A stretch of DNA of 64,000 bases from Stictocephala bisonia (GCA_035578905.1 JAQJVL010002208.1:1-64000), one strand, 5' to 3'; shown: positions 24,257 through 36,109, counted from the stretch's first letter. Notes: generated from the letters alone by a model not told the origin. A program made the numbers and translations.

Positions 24257-25532
24257 TATAACGTTGATTCTTTTGACGCCTCACGTTCTAGCGCCATTCT
24301 GTAACGTTGTACCTTTTGTTACATTATTTATTTTATTTATTTTAATTTAATCCACTGATTAAATTAAAATAATGATATTCAATAAATCAGAATTCTTTAA
24401 TTTATTTCTTTTTTGTCCCAATTTATTGGGTGACAATTTATAACCTTTTACCTTTAAAGAGGTTGTTGCTTTTATTAAAATTGTTTATTTAATTTAATGA
24501 AAGTCATTAAATTATTGCATGATTGCTCTTGAATTGATCTCAGGGTCGATATACGGGTAATTCGGTGAGAAAACGTAGTATAATAAAACAAAATTTTACT
24601 TTACACAATTTAATTTATTCTACATTATTTAAAATCATTACGTTACTCAATTGGTATTTGCAATACAATAAAATAGGATTGAAAATTATATTATTTAAAA
24701 CTAGATATTTTCTTTTAAGTCAAATGAGTCATTTAAGTTTGATTTACAAAATCATTGTTAACTTTTTTCTAATCAATAATTTATTCTAACAACTTATCTG
24801 AGTAATCACTATGGATGATGATGGAGTCCATCTCGTGTCCTATCGTATACTCAACGAAACGGAAATTCAAAATGATATCATCTTTAATTTATAGCCACAA
24901 CTTTTAGTTAGTACATTTAAAACGCACAAGTGTTTTTACCACATTTTCCCGGAAACATAGCCCGATGCCGGTGATGTCTGTGGAAGACGATCCTCGTCGA
25001 TCTCCAACTATTTGCAAACTGGGGCGAGGAACGTTCTTCAACCGTTGAAGTCGGATTCCCGCCTTTTTCTTTTTGGTACGCGACTATGACCCTTCTGGGT
25101 ATGTCACGATGTAGCGGTTTTGACAGCTGCTGCGGCCTACGGGCAAATTTGGAACTATATGTTCCGTTCTGATTGGTTCGTTTCGTAACTCGTCATCCGT
25201 GTAATTCTACTGCGCATCACACTTGTGACCTGGAGGGGATTTAATGGAAATTAACTAACCGACGTGATGTAGCTTGTCCCTCAAATATGCTTACATGTTT
25301 ACGATTGCAATTCTCGGAACCGGCCCACCCATCCTGCTTTGAACAAAGGGTTTGTTTACAGTGATTTATTGCTGGAGCCTCTCGTCTGTCCCACAGTTAT
25401 TTTCCACACGACAATTCTCTAATATGATTTAAAACTCCTCCATCTAATTTGATTAAATATATTTCTTTTCTTTTATATAGTAATTTATTATTTATTAATT
25501 AATTTGCCTATCAATTTGGTGGACCCGTTACA
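24257..25532 (-). repeat. 5' LTR of the 9.5-kb element
   Basis: Near-identical to 15999-17274. Its last 43 bases on the minus strand hold an older-looking LTR end (CGTTACA, 24300-24306) followed by GAA and a degenerate primer site TGGCGCTAGAACGTGAGGC (24278-24296). This repeats the true end and primer site just downstream. Confidence 0.93.
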
Positions 25533-25536
25533 GCCG

Positions 25537-25800
25537 CCCCCTGAGGCGTGCCGCCTCTAGGTACTGGCCTAGTGTGCCTAGTGGGAAATCCATCACTGGT
25601 TATGTTAGGTTTGTTGAGTTATGTTACGTTAAACCTAATTTAACCAACATAACCAAACCTAACTTTAAAACCCCTAACCAACTTAAAAAAACCCAACATA
25701 ACATAGCCAAAAATAACGCAACCTACACAAACCTAACATAACCTAACTTATCAATACCCAACCTGGTCCTATCTTAACACAACGTAACATTAATGAAATC
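25537..25800. repeat. AACCTAAC-rich degenerate tract
   Basis: Many variants of AACCTAACATAACC and AACCAACATAACC. Tracts built on GGTTAGGTTA are scattered widely in insect genomes. The five-base core resembles the insect telomere unit TTAGG, but the tract is degenerate and internal. Confidence 0.6.
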
Positions 25801-26929
25801 GGCACATTCCGGTGCTTAGTAATGGTTCGATTGCAAAGACCTTGTCATATTCGTAATCAGGGGAAACTTCCGCACGATTTCAGTACCCATATCGCTATAC
25901 TTATGGAAATATACATTTTCCATTTTTCTTTAGTCTCGTATTTTTTCCGGCTTTTTCACTAAAAAAATATCATAGTCTTGTTTCTTAGCTACTACGAAAA
26001 AACTTGTCAGCAAAACATTCTACAAGACCTTTGTTCTATAAAATTACCTTAATTCATTTGTTATGTACATTTATTGCATTGTGAAGCACAATACTCAGCT
26101 GCTTCGCAAGGTTTAGTCCCGTATTAGACCAGATACAAGTCATATGTCTTCAGAACGTGTGCATTAGTACGCAAGTTGGCCCTGATAATAAAAGACAGAA
26201 GTCAGAAAACATTGCACCACCGTACAGACATTACATTTCTTCTGAATTGAATTAACTACACATTTATGTTAATCACATACTTCATACTGATGTATGAAGC
26301 AATTATTCTATAATTGCTAGAAGTTTCAAATTTGTGTGTGTCTATATAAAATGGGCAATCTTTAAATTAATATAATATTGACAATTTATCACAGCATATA
26401 TAATTTCTCTCACAAGCATTACTGTCATATATAATTCTGTTTCTGTAAAAATTTCTGAAATTAAATGTTTGTTAAATACGGTACTTAATGTTTTTAGATT
26501 ATGTCGAATATAAAAGTAATATTTGAGTGAAATAGAAACATTAAATGTTGTATGCGTGGCCCATACTTAAACATGAACAAAATATTACTAAAAGTTTATT
26601 TTTTTCAAACCTAGTTCATACAAAAAAATAGCAAACACCAATTGCTGTATCATTTTAATTGTCCGCAGGGTAATGTACTTCATTATACTGTTGTAGTAAT
26701 GTGCATTTGTTAAACAGTACACTTCATACTTGGATGTTTAATTTTATATAGTAGTTAATATTGAATTTGGCTCTATTTTCAACATTATTGGTAGCGACGT
26801 CATGTCCCTACTCTTTTTCCTCAAAACTAGATATGTACACTTAATTAAGATAAATTAAAATCTTTGTTTGGTAGTCATGTTGTTTCAAATGATATAAATA
26901 ATAATCTTTTTCAAAATATCTATATTTTT
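25801..26929. other. AT-rich intergenic DNA, nothing recognised
   Basis: No coding, inverted repeat or tandem repeat that I can support. Confidence 0.5.
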
Positions 26930-27310
26930 TATGATGGATGATAAAATTGAGTAGATCTGGTAGCTAATAGTGATCAATTTGAGTAGGCTATTTAATTTGA
27001 GTAGCCACCCATGATTAATTTTAGTAGCTACTCATGTTAAATTACTGAAGTAACTCAACTTATCTACATGGGCTGTTTACCACTACATGTACACTGGGTT
27101 GAGACATGTGATCAATTTTTATTTTTCACTAATACGCTTTGAGGATGAAGTTGCGTAACCAACCGTGAACAACTTAGGTAGCCCATTTGGGATCAGTACC
27201 AGTGCCCACTGGTCAAATTATACACTCTTTGATCAACTTGTGTAGCCACCCGAGATCAACATGGGTGGCCACTGATAATTTTAGGTAGACAATCCGTTGT
27301 TAACTTGACA
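26930..27310. repeat. Degenerate ~25-bp minisatellite
   Basis: Decayed copies of a unit near GATCAACTTGAGTAGCCACC. The phrases GATCAA, AGTAGCCACC and ACATGGGTGGCCACT recur about every 20-26 bases, sometimes with a gap. Confidence 0.55.
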
Positions 27311-27354
27311 AGCAGTTACACTACTTTAGAAGCGCATCCACTCAAGTATTCGTA

Positions 27355-27740
27355 AGTACTCCCATCTACCCTGGAAATCGTTGTATCGTGGTAATCCAAA
27401 ACCGCGATAGTCCAAACCCGCGGTAGTCCGAACAGCCGATAGGTGAGGAGTTTCCCCCTCCCGGTCATTCGCAACAGCTGTTTTCGTTACATGTCGAGAC
27501 TTGTAAGTTTTGGAAACGACTAGTGTCATTACAGTTAATACAGTTGTTCTAATACTGTACTGTTCGTGGCTTTACATCACTCATCAAAATGTCAACTAAG
27601 CGTAAACACGCAATGTTAATTCAGCGATTTTATGCAATAATCAGCATTTTTAATCAACCCTTGATAATCCGAACGATTTTATAATCCGAACAGTGCTTGC
27701 AAACAAATATTCGTATTACCGCGACCGTACTGTCCTTCAT
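27355..27740 (+). mobile_element. Pogo/Tigger-like transposon relic
   Basis: Repeated GTAATCCAAAACC, AGTCCGAACAG, ATAATCCGAACG and ATAATCCGAACAG resemble the ends and subterminal parts of Tigger/pogo elements. An ATG at about 27590 opens MSTKRKHA, close to the usual start of such transposases, and then decays. Only a few hundred bases survive. Neither end nor a TA duplication was fixed. Confidence 0.4.
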
Positions 27741-27889
27741 AATTGCAGGTATTAATGCAGAAAATGTTTAGATAGTAACCGTACATGTTTGGCTTGTCAA
27801 TTTTCGTGTTTCTTTGGTATGGTTTGTAGACAATTCAGTTGTCATGTGTCAATTATAATATTGATTAGTAGAATAATCAACTGTCCATT

Positions 27890-28290
27890 TGTTTATTAAA
27901 TGGATTAGTAGTCTCGTCAAATGTTGGGTGTCTATATCCTGGGTTCGTATGTCCGTTAAGCTTCACGTATAAATAGCATAGATTAGCGGGCTCACCAAGA
28001 TTTAGGGTTGATTAGTTGGGTTTTAAAGTCCATATTGTCCATAAGGTGGGTTAGAACACTAGTCAAGTATCTTATGTATGGGGTGGGTTAGTGGCCTCAT
28101 TGAATATCGAGTGTGTATGGCATGAGTTAGTAAGATTGTCAGATATTATGAGTATGAGATGAATTAGTGGATATATCAAATGTCATGTCTATAGGCTGGG
28201 CAGAGGGGTTGTTAAATTCCATGCAAATATGGAAAGGAATCGTCGGCTTGCCCATATTTCATGGGTAAAATGGATGGTTTTAGTCACCCT
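27890..28290. repeat. Degenerate ~38-bp minisatellite
   Basis: About ten decayed units built on GGGTTAGTGGCCTCGTCAAAT followed by a TATGGGGT-like phrase. Cores at about 28045, 28082, 28120, 28158 and 28193 are 35-38 bases apart. The sequence is unrelated to the other minisatellites of similar period. Confidence 0.6.
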
Positions 28291-28714
28291 CGTCAAGTTT
28301 GATTCCAACGAAACGGCTACAACAAAATAAGCTAAAGGAAGTATTTTATTAGGCTACATGACCACCGGATTGATCAAATACATTTAGGACATTATAATGT
28401 GGATTCTCTACAGTAACAAGTTTCATTACGGTAATTTGTCCTAAAGTTATTCTATTAAAATGCAATGAGAATACCTATACGGGAGTGCAGGCGTTGTCAG
28501 GGTGAGCGGAGTCAGGATCACATCAACTTGTACAGCAATTAATTGTGAACGAACCATTGACTCATGAAAATGTTTTATATAAAAGATTTCATTTTACATA
28601 ATATCTATAATTTGTCTATTTTCCTGATCAAAGAATAACAATTAGTTTGAATTGCCTGATTGATCTCTCTCCATATAAACTCATACCTATCCTACTGTCT
28701 CTTCGTTCTTTCTC

Positions 28715-28803
28715 TAGTACCACTGTATGTGTATGTGTAAGTAGGTGGGTCAGTACCATTGTACGTGTATGGGTGAGCGGGTGGGTCAGTACCACTGTAC
28801 CAT
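28715..28803 (-). repeat. Small copy of the CAGTGGTATTGACCCACC minisatellite
   Basis: Two to three units of GTGGGTCAGTACCACTGTAC, the reverse complement of the unit in the array at 10838-11690. Confidence 0.75.
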
Positions 28804-28948
28804 GAAGAATTTTAAATAAGTTGTCTTGTAACACATTCTTAATACCACAATTTCATAATATATAAGTATTTTGAAACATTTGACTTTACGCATTGTAAGA
28901 CATTACAAATAAATGCAAATTTTTAACAGTTAAACATTTCAGCCTAAG

Positions 28949-29030
28949 GCCGCTGCCACACTATCCGGTTTGGTGGCATGCGGCTGAGAGGGACGCAGTT
29001 TCGCATTGTCTCTTCAAGTTGTGATCGATT
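28949..29030. repeat. Possible DNA-transposon end
   Basis: GGCCGCTGCCACACTATCCG followed by a G+C-rich block looks like a transposon terminus and replaces the missing 3' part of the neighbouring LINE. I found no matching opposite end. Confidence 0.25.
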
Positions 29031-32000
29031 TTACCATTTTTTTGACAGAGACGTATCGTCCGCAAATAAACACACCCTACTTCCTTCGTCGGATATTTTC
29101 AATGGTAAATTATTAATATATAAAATAAATAATACAGGCCCAAGCACCGACCCTTGAGGAACCCCTTTAAGAACGGGAACAGAAGAAGATTCAGCCCATT
29201 TGATATAGTTATTATTGTTCACAAACGGAATTTTTACTGACTGAACTCTTCCCCGAAGACATTTGTTAATCCAAAATTGGGAAATTCCTCTTATTCCAAG
29301 CCTGTTGATTTTGGCCAACAATAAGGTCATGATCCACCATGATTGATTCGGCTTGATTTAAGTCGAAAAAGCGTCCAATGACTGGTGTTCCTGTATCTAG
29401 CGCTTTGGAAATAGACGAAACTAAGAAGTTTACAGCGTCTGCTATCGATTTGCCTTTAGTAAAGCCAAACTGACTACTTGATAAGATGTAATTTTTTCCA
29501 ATAAAAGACAACAATCTAGACAAGAACACTCTCCAAGACTTTTGGCAATGTTGAGACAAGGGCGATTGGCCTGTATTTACTGCAATCTTCCCTGTTTCCT
29601 TTTTTTATGTAGTGATATAATTATTGAATGTTTAAGAGAATCTGGAAATTTTCTTGTTTCAAATGACAAGTTAATGAGAAATGTAAGTGGCTTTGATATA
29701 AGTTCATTGACCTGTCTCAACACGTATGAAGAGATTTAATCTGACCCCCAGGAATGTTTAGATTTCAGAGCCAAGATCTCTATTTCCACCTCTTCATTTG
29801 TCCCTTCGAAAAGGAACATGGAAGATGTAATTGGTGGAGGGTCAAATTTCAAGTTATTAGATGGATGAACACTTATTTGATCCTGATTTTGATCAGAGTC
29901 GAGACGACCTATTGAAGAGAAAACCCAGTTAAAATTGTCAGCTACTTCATAAGGGTCACTTATTATTTCACTCGTGCCATCTTCTCTAATTAGGCTGATT
30001 TGAGGTGGACTAAGAGATTTTTTTGAGTTAGAAAATTTACAACTATTGACTATCCTCCAAATACATTTATTTTGTTAGATGATAGGTGAATCTTACTGAG
30101 CGCAGCCTTTTTGATTTACATTTGCGCACACTCTTTTTATAAAGGTGTCTCAATCTCCTATACTGATCTCTTTGAGGATGGTTAAAGTCAAGATCTTTTG
30201 TGTCTAAATAAAGTTCCAAAACTTCCTCTCTCAGTGCCCAAGTCCCTGCATCAAGCTGAACTTTACTGCTGTGTTTTTTGTTGACAATGTTTTTTTGTTT
30301 TTAATGGAAAGGAAATGTCAAACAAGTGTTTTAAACTGTCAAGAAATTCTTTGAACCCAGAATCAATGTCCTGAGCCAAAAAAACAGAGTGCCATGATTC
30401 GCTTTTCAAAAGGGTTTTAAAAATTTGAATATTTTCATTAGTGAATGCTCTACAAACCTTAAATCTTGGAACATTTAATGTATCTGGTAAAGAGAAAGTG
30501 AGAATAGCTTCCTGAGCATGATGGTCAAATAATGCAGCTACAACAACTTGACTATGTATTTGAGATTCATGGATGTTCGTGAATATGTTATCTATTGAGG
30601 ACTTGGAGCCTTTAAATGCTCTAGTATAGTCTGAGATTGTATATCTAAAACCATACGTTGACAATGTATGTATTAAATACCGACTTGCGAGCCCATCGCT
30701 CAAAACATCAATATTGAAGTCGCCAATACCTTACAACTGTAGGCATGGCTCCAACCAGTGAAGACATTGCGTTAAACTCTCAATAAATTGTTTGTATCCA
30801 TTACCAGGGATTCTGTAGATTGCAACAAGTAGAAGTTTTTTGAAATTTGAAAGATTCAACCTTGCAGCAGCTATATGACAGTAGCTTTCTGAACAGAACT
30901 GGGAAACATCTAATTGCTCAAACTCGATGTCTACTTTAGCTAGAATGCAAATCCCCCCTCCATTCTCCTTAGATCTCGGCAATATGCCGAAAAACGTGAT
31001 TATCCAGGTAGAGAGAAACAATCATATTGTTCTTGTTTAAGATTATGTTCTTAAAGACACAATATATCAGGACTTTCACATTGAAGGTGCACTTCCAGTA
31101 GGTTTTTGTTGGATCTGATACCACATATGTTTTGATGGGAGATTCTGAGAGGAGGACATTGAGGTTTTGGATTAATATAAATTAGGTATTTAGTGCTCTG
31201 GGCCTGCTGAGTCCTAAAAAATGGGTGTTAGACAGGGACTTCGACCAGGCCTTACCTCCCTCCAGATCACCAACCACAGTAGCTGCAGAGGCCGGACTAT
31301 CAATTGTGATCTATTGGAGCCACAATGCTAAGTATTTGAATTGAAACTGTCATTATTTTTATAAATAGAGTTATATATAATTCTAGCACAGAATTTTTTT
31401 AATAACTCCATTTTAGTTTTTTTTAGTACAAGTATTTTGGCTACATGTTGTTTAGATTTTGAGTTATGAGACATGACTGCATCTACAATCGACATAAATT
31501 TTACTCTTCCAGTTGAGATGCAGGCCATACCTCATAAAATCGTGTCGGGGGATTTGGTGAAGAGATACAAAATTTGCATGATCATATTGCTCAATGATTT
31601 TAATAAAGTTGCTGTTAACTACTAAAACAGTAATGTTTAGGTCGGGGATATCATACCTCTTTGGTATACCCAGGACCACAACGTTCGTCATTTTTGAAGA
31701 TTCGAGGAAATCAGTCAAAGAGGCCCTCATATCACCACAGCGCTGTGGAATATTATTTGTTCCAGCCCGGAGAACAAGACAGTCATTTTTGGTCAGCGGT
31801 TTCCGAATATGAGAGCTGTCCTCCTCTAGTACAGTTTCAAATGTCTTTCCAGGCTAACAATACAGATTACATTTGAGGGGCCTTGCACTTTCTTCCGTAT
31901 AAGAGGGTATAGATTACGTCCATGAGAGTCACTGACCATCATAATGCTTAATAACTTATTTTCCTTACATGGAAGATGATTTTTTAACTTAGTTAAATTA

Positions 32001-32450
32001 GGGGACAGCACCCCATCAGAACGTGGGAAAATTCTAGTTGTTTTTACTTTACATGGAGCAGTATTCTTCTTGGGACACAAAGGACAGGCCCATCAATGAC
32101 GTATTCACTTGTTTTGTTACAAACTTGGCTCCTCAACGCGCAAAGCAGAAAATTTATTTGAAATAATTACAGTGTCTGAATGTGTTGTTCCCTGTCTGGA
32201 ACTATTCCCTCTCCTAACCACCCTCCACTCGTCAGCACTGCTTTTTACTAAAGTGAGTGGAGGAATCACCTCACGGTGAACGCTCAGGCTGGCTAGGAAC
32301 CACAAACAGCTTATGTTGAACCAAGGATCTGGTCCTTTAGTAACTCGTTTTTTAATCATTAGAGCGTGATAATCAAAAATATTGATTAAAAAAAACTTGA
32401 ATTTATCCACCATTTAATGTTGTTAGATGAAAAAATCTAATTCTAGGGCA
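29031..32450 (-). pseudogene. Decayed CR1/jockey-type LINE
   Basis: Minus-strand order: an ORF1-like part at about 32413-31460 with W-V-R and VISNKFSALRVEE, zinc-type cysteines near PLCPKKN, and an esterase-like block MVSDSHGRNLYPLI ... RHDFMRYGLHLN. Then an endonuclease at 31021-30263 (GGGICILAKVDI, AIYRIPGNGYKQFIESL, SSIDNIFTN, DHHAQ). Then reverse transcriptase at 29559-29031 (QFGFTKGKSIADAV, GVPQGSVLGPVLF, FADDTS). An ORF1 with an SGNH-esterase-like part is known in CR1-type elements. Frames are broken many times. The sequence stops right after the FADD box, so the 3' half of RT and the tail are lost. That is unusual, because LINEs normally lose the 5' end; interruption by the segment at 28949-29030 is the likely cause. 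Confidence 0.85.
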
Positions 32451-32689
32451 GCACTGCCGCATCCGACATCAAAGCTTGATGGTATATTAAACCGTAGCTA
32501 CGATATTGAATGAATTTAGGCCTATGCTTTGTTGGGCGGCGAAGTTTATAAACTAGGGTCGGGTCAGTGACAGCCATGATATCAAGTCAAGTGTCAGCAG
32601 TGGCAGTGTGATGAGTGGCGTACAGTTGTAATATTGTCATGTTACATGAGTGCAACATAGTTGACAAGTAAGTTTGATCATAAGTAACA

Positions 32690-32940
32690 GGTCCTAGTAA
32701 GTCAGAGTTCAGGTCCCCCATCACTTAGACATGACTGTAGCGAGCCATGTGGACTTGAAGGGATTCCTCAAGTTCAGAAAGATAAAGAAAATTTGGAGCT
32801 CTGTAGCATACACTAGCAAGGATATGCGTTCCATTAACGCTGATATCTAAGAACATATATTCAGGCCTTCCTTCTCTAGAAGTGTCGGGGAAGGGGTCAG
32901 AGTTCAAGTGCGACAACAAGGTACCTACAATAGCCAGTGG
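32690..32940 (-). pseudogene. LINE endonuclease fragment
   Basis: Minus-strand peptide PEYMFLDISVNGTHILASV, then CYRAPN, LSELEESLQVHM and, across a stop, MGDLNSD. These match the middle of an AP-type endonuclease of jockey/R1-like LINEs, with the GDLN catalytic motif kept. It differs from the LINE at 29-32 kb and may belong to the ORF1 relic at 33955-34748. Confidence 0.75.
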
Positions 32941-33954
32941 TCACGGCGACCCAGGCACACACACAGAAATACTTAGATTAACATTGTTACAAATTATTTA
33001 CAACTGGCGACTAAAAAAGAAAAATTAAATAAACAAAACAAATATTATTATTAAATCTTATTGGTGGTGACAAAAAGCCTCACTAATTGATTAAAATAAA
33101 AATTAACAAAACTAATCTTTAAATTTCAATTTAAACTATGCACAGTGTCCTTGTTATTAGCTTCATGTTGAACAGAATAGTAAGTAATGGTTACCATTTT
33201 TAATCCTAACACTACATCAATTAAAATGTACAATATAATAAAATAACTTTACAAAGAGAAAGTTTAGGCTAATGAATGCCCCCACTAATTAGTATTAATG
33301 TTAATAAAATGCCCCAAATCATGCCACAGTTTTTCCCAAAGATAATGGTTTTTAAATTAAACAGTAACAATAGGCTACTTAAAAGTTAATGGTATAGTAT
33401 TAGTAGGTATAATTATAAAATAGCTGACTAATAATTTCCTAGTAAAATTTTAATATGAATACAAATAAACTAGTTCAATTAAAGAAAAAAAATATAAAAT
33501 GGAAGTTTTATGAATTTACGAATTATGACAATGTGTTAATGTAAAAGGAAATATATTTTTATAATAGTTTTATACTAAATAGCAGTATAAGGGCCTTCCT
33601 GTACGTAACAAATGGTTTTTTGTTTCTACAAGTGCAATTTTAGCATTTTATTATACATGCTATCTAATCATTTAAAGCAATTAATCAATAAAAAACTCTA
33701 TAAATAAATAAAAAGTAAGCCAAACATAGTAATAACTATAAATAAATAAATAAACAATAAAATAAAACAAAGCTTTCCCTATCTGTAAATAAATAAAAAT
33801 CTTATCGAGTGCTTTATTTAAAATTATAATCAAATTAAATCACCGTATTCAAATTGCGAAAAATTAACAAACTCACAGATTAAATATTCATAATCACAAA
33901 TAATTAGAAACAAAAACAAACGAAAAAATTCCTTACTATCAAACAGTATAGTCC
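32941..33954. other. AT-rich DNA with AATAAATAAA tracts
   Basis: About 1 kb of very AT-rich sequence with ATAAATAAATAAACAATAAA near 33740 and no coding. It separates the ORF1 relic from the endonuclease fragment and may be an insertion or decayed linker. Confidence 0.4.
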
Positions 33955-34748
33955 TCAAGCCTCAGGTAAGTCCTCCAGTCGAGTTGCGGGTCCGCTTGGC
34001 CGTCGCTGTCGACCCACATCACTCGGCCGTCCGTGGTCCAGGCGTTCCGTCCTCCGTGTATTGATTGTAGCTGCCCTTCTGAGAACCTCAACCTTCGCCG
34101 CCGTGAGGTCCTCTCTGATGACTATTCCAGTCCTTCTCAGCTTCTTCTTCTCTGCAAATACACGGCGCCGATCACGGTAGCTCACAAACCTCAGGATGAT
34201 GGGCCGGTGTACAGGGGTTCCATACTGTTTGGTCTGGGCCCGATGCGGTGCGAACGGCAGATGGTGGTCCCTAGAAGATCAACACCGAACTTCTCCCTGC
34301 AGAGATCCATGACCAACTTGTCGGTACCTTCACCTTGTATCTCAGGTAAGCCAAACACCCTGACGTTATTCCGTTGCTCATATTGTTGTAAATCGTCTGT
34401 CCTGCCGCTTCAACAACTCTGTTAACTCAGTTACTTGCAACTTCAGCTTATCAACCTCCATCCTCAACGGTTTAATTGATGAGTTAACTCAGTCCTGGAC
34501 TGCTACTTTAATTTGTTCTGAAAGTTTTGTCACCAGCGCTTCAACATAATTTTCACCTAAAATGAACTTTTTCACGCATTCTTCAATACAGTATATTTAA
34601 CAATGACCTTGTCTTCAGCTGGAGCCATAGCAGCGGTTTGTTTACCTGTCTTATCGACTGGGTCAGAGTCCACAGATAACGAGCGCCTGGTCTTCTTCTT
34701 GTCAGCTCTCTTGCCTCTTGTACGATTAGCTGTTGGCGAACTGAACAT
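33955..34748 (-). pseudogene. LINE ORF1 relic (L1-ORF1p-like RRM protein)
   Basis: The minus-strand ATG at 34748 starts a basic N-terminus (ADKKKTRRS). After several stops and shifts come the phrases RNNVRVFGLPE, EGTDKLVMDLCREKFGVDLL, ICRSHRIGPRP, then SYRDRRRVFAEKKKLRRTG and IVIREDLT. This order (coil, RRM-like part, C-terminal domain) is that of the RNA-binding ORF1 proteins found in many insect LINEs. A serine/arginine-rich tail ends the last open part. It is not functional. Confidence 0.8.
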
Positions 34749-35304
34749 GAAAACTTCTAGCTAAAACAGTGATTTTACACACTACGAAAAAGCAAATAAA
34801 CAGGAATCTTCACGCACTAATTATGTGGTTTTTTCAAAAATGCACTCAGTAAATTTAAAGTTAGTACTTATAAAAAAAACCACAAAATCAGACGTTTAAA
34901 AGGTGGAGCTAATAAAACAAGTGCACTAACTCTGAAGTCGTATCTCCTCTGACTAGTATGGTGGGTGTGTATATTATTGTAATACTACACGCATATTATA
35001 TTAAATTATAATTAACAGTAAGTTTATATTATTAGTTTCAATTTACCTGACCAATTTTTTCTTCATTATTGTAACAAACTCCTATAACACAATACTAAAT
35101 AAACAATTGGTCAGGTACATTATGGAATTATGACGGCATTGTCTCATAATGTAATATCTAATTGTGTCCTTTGGCTGATGTATTAATTTATTTTACAAAA
35201 TACAGGAATGTAATCTGGAAAGTAATAATCAGAAATATTATCACATTTTCAGATTGGAAAAGTTTATTTATTATAGTTTTCATTATTCATTCATTATTTA
35301 AATC
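34749..35304. other. Intergenic DNA with a 13-bp inverted repeat
   Basis: TACCTGACCAATT at 35044-35056 is repeated in perfect inverse at 35105-35117, with CATTATG/CATAATG just beyond. This could be the end region of a small palindromic element. No gene seen. Confidence 0.5.
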
Positions 35305-35390
35305 TAAAACGTCGATTGTCAAGATATGGGCGAATATGAGGAGTGAATGAATGTGATGAGTGTAGATGAACGAGTATAGTCATTGTTCCT
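35305..35390 (+). repeat. Fragment of repeat family B
   Basis: GTCGATTGTCAAGATATGGG then CGAATATGAG and ATGAGTGTAGATGAACGAG are the inverse of parts of 46440-46500 and 46785-46858. Confidence 0.65.
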
Positions 35391-35419
35391 ATCTGAGTTC
35401 GACTTAGTTCAGAAAGGAC

Positions 35420-35765
35420 TATTTATAATAGCCCAATGGTCAGGGAAACTATGGGATCTACAGCTTTACGTGGAATCCGAACCACGTAGTGTTTGTCTGA
35501 TTTTCAGCTAACTGACAAGTCTGACACTCAGTTATCTTCCCAACAACAACATCTGAACCTTGACTAACATCCAACATGGACACCCTAAACTTCTCTAGTA
35601 GTGTCCACGTTTGATGGCAACCATTGAGCGGACGCCGCGTCGGTATTAAGAGGACCGAGCATGGAAACTATCGCCTACAATCTCCCAAACAGTTTGTTCC
35701 CAAGTAGCTGGGTTACAGCACTGCGCCACCAGTACCGGACACCAAATTTTTATTTTATAGGTAAG
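35420..35765 (-). repeat. SINE-like sequence with a 7SL/Alu-like or tRNA-like head
   Basis: Minus-strand head (35765-35696): GGTACTGGTGGCGCAGTGCT followed by GTAACCCAGCTACTTGGGA. This resembles the 5' domain of 7SL RNA and thus Alu. TGGCGCAGTGCTG could equally be a polymerase III A box. The minus-strand tail near 35490-35430 has GGTTCGGATTCCACG, B-box-like, then TAAAGCTGTAGATCCC. The A-B distance (about 270 bases) is too long for a plain tRNA. Class unresolved. Confidence 0.45.
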
Positions 35766-36109
35766 TGGAACGTTGTCTCTTAAGCGTAGTAAGACGATAA
35801 CTGCGCGGAAACTCTACTTGTAGAAAAAAAAGGCTGTGAAAACTAAAATATGGATGGCATTTAAATTGAAATACACGAAAGACATCTCATGTAAAAATTT
35901 AATTAAGTTAAATTAAAAGAATTAGTATATGAATGCCCAATCATAGAGTGTCAGTAGTTATTGAGCAAGTAAATGAGAATCGGTGATTTACAGAAGTCGC
36001 CTTGTTGGTTACGTAAAAGAAATAATGTACTCTAGTAGGTCTAAGTAAACAGACCTAGGAATATTTCCACCAAGGAGTGTTTACTCAGCGGACCGGACAC
36101 ACGTGCTTC
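35766..36109. other. Intergenic DNA, nothing recognised
   Basis: AT-rich, no coding, no repeat I can support. Confidence 0.5.

Larger units (their letters stand above)
15999..25532 (-). mobile_element. 9.5-kb non-autonomous LTR retrotransposon, coiled-coil ORF only
   Basis: Two 1276-bp direct repeats (15999-17274 and 24257-25532) flank an 7-kb interior. GCCG stands on both outer sides (15995-15998 and 25533-25536) as a 4-bp target duplication. On the minus strand the LTR starts TGTAACG, and an 18-base tRNA-Lys primer site follows three bases after the upstream LTR. A G-rich stretch AATCGGGGGGTAC precedes the other LTR. I count two differences between the LTRs (16993/25251 and 17050/25308), so insertion is recent. 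The interior has one ORF next to the primer site and no protease, reverse transcriptase, RNase H or integrase. It must therefore depend on enzymes from a Ty3/gypsy-type relative. The large size with noncoding interior fits the class called LARD. Confidence 0.9.

Noticed and set aside
25537..25800. AACCTAACC tract as an interstitial telomere
   Set aside because: The units are degenerate and irregular. Such tracts occur throughout insect genomes without being telomeric.
35696..35765. Human Alu contamination as the source of the Alu-like stretch
   Set aside because: Similarity covers only about 65 bases with gaps, and the surrounding sequence is not Alu. A chimeric contaminant would be expected to match over its full length.
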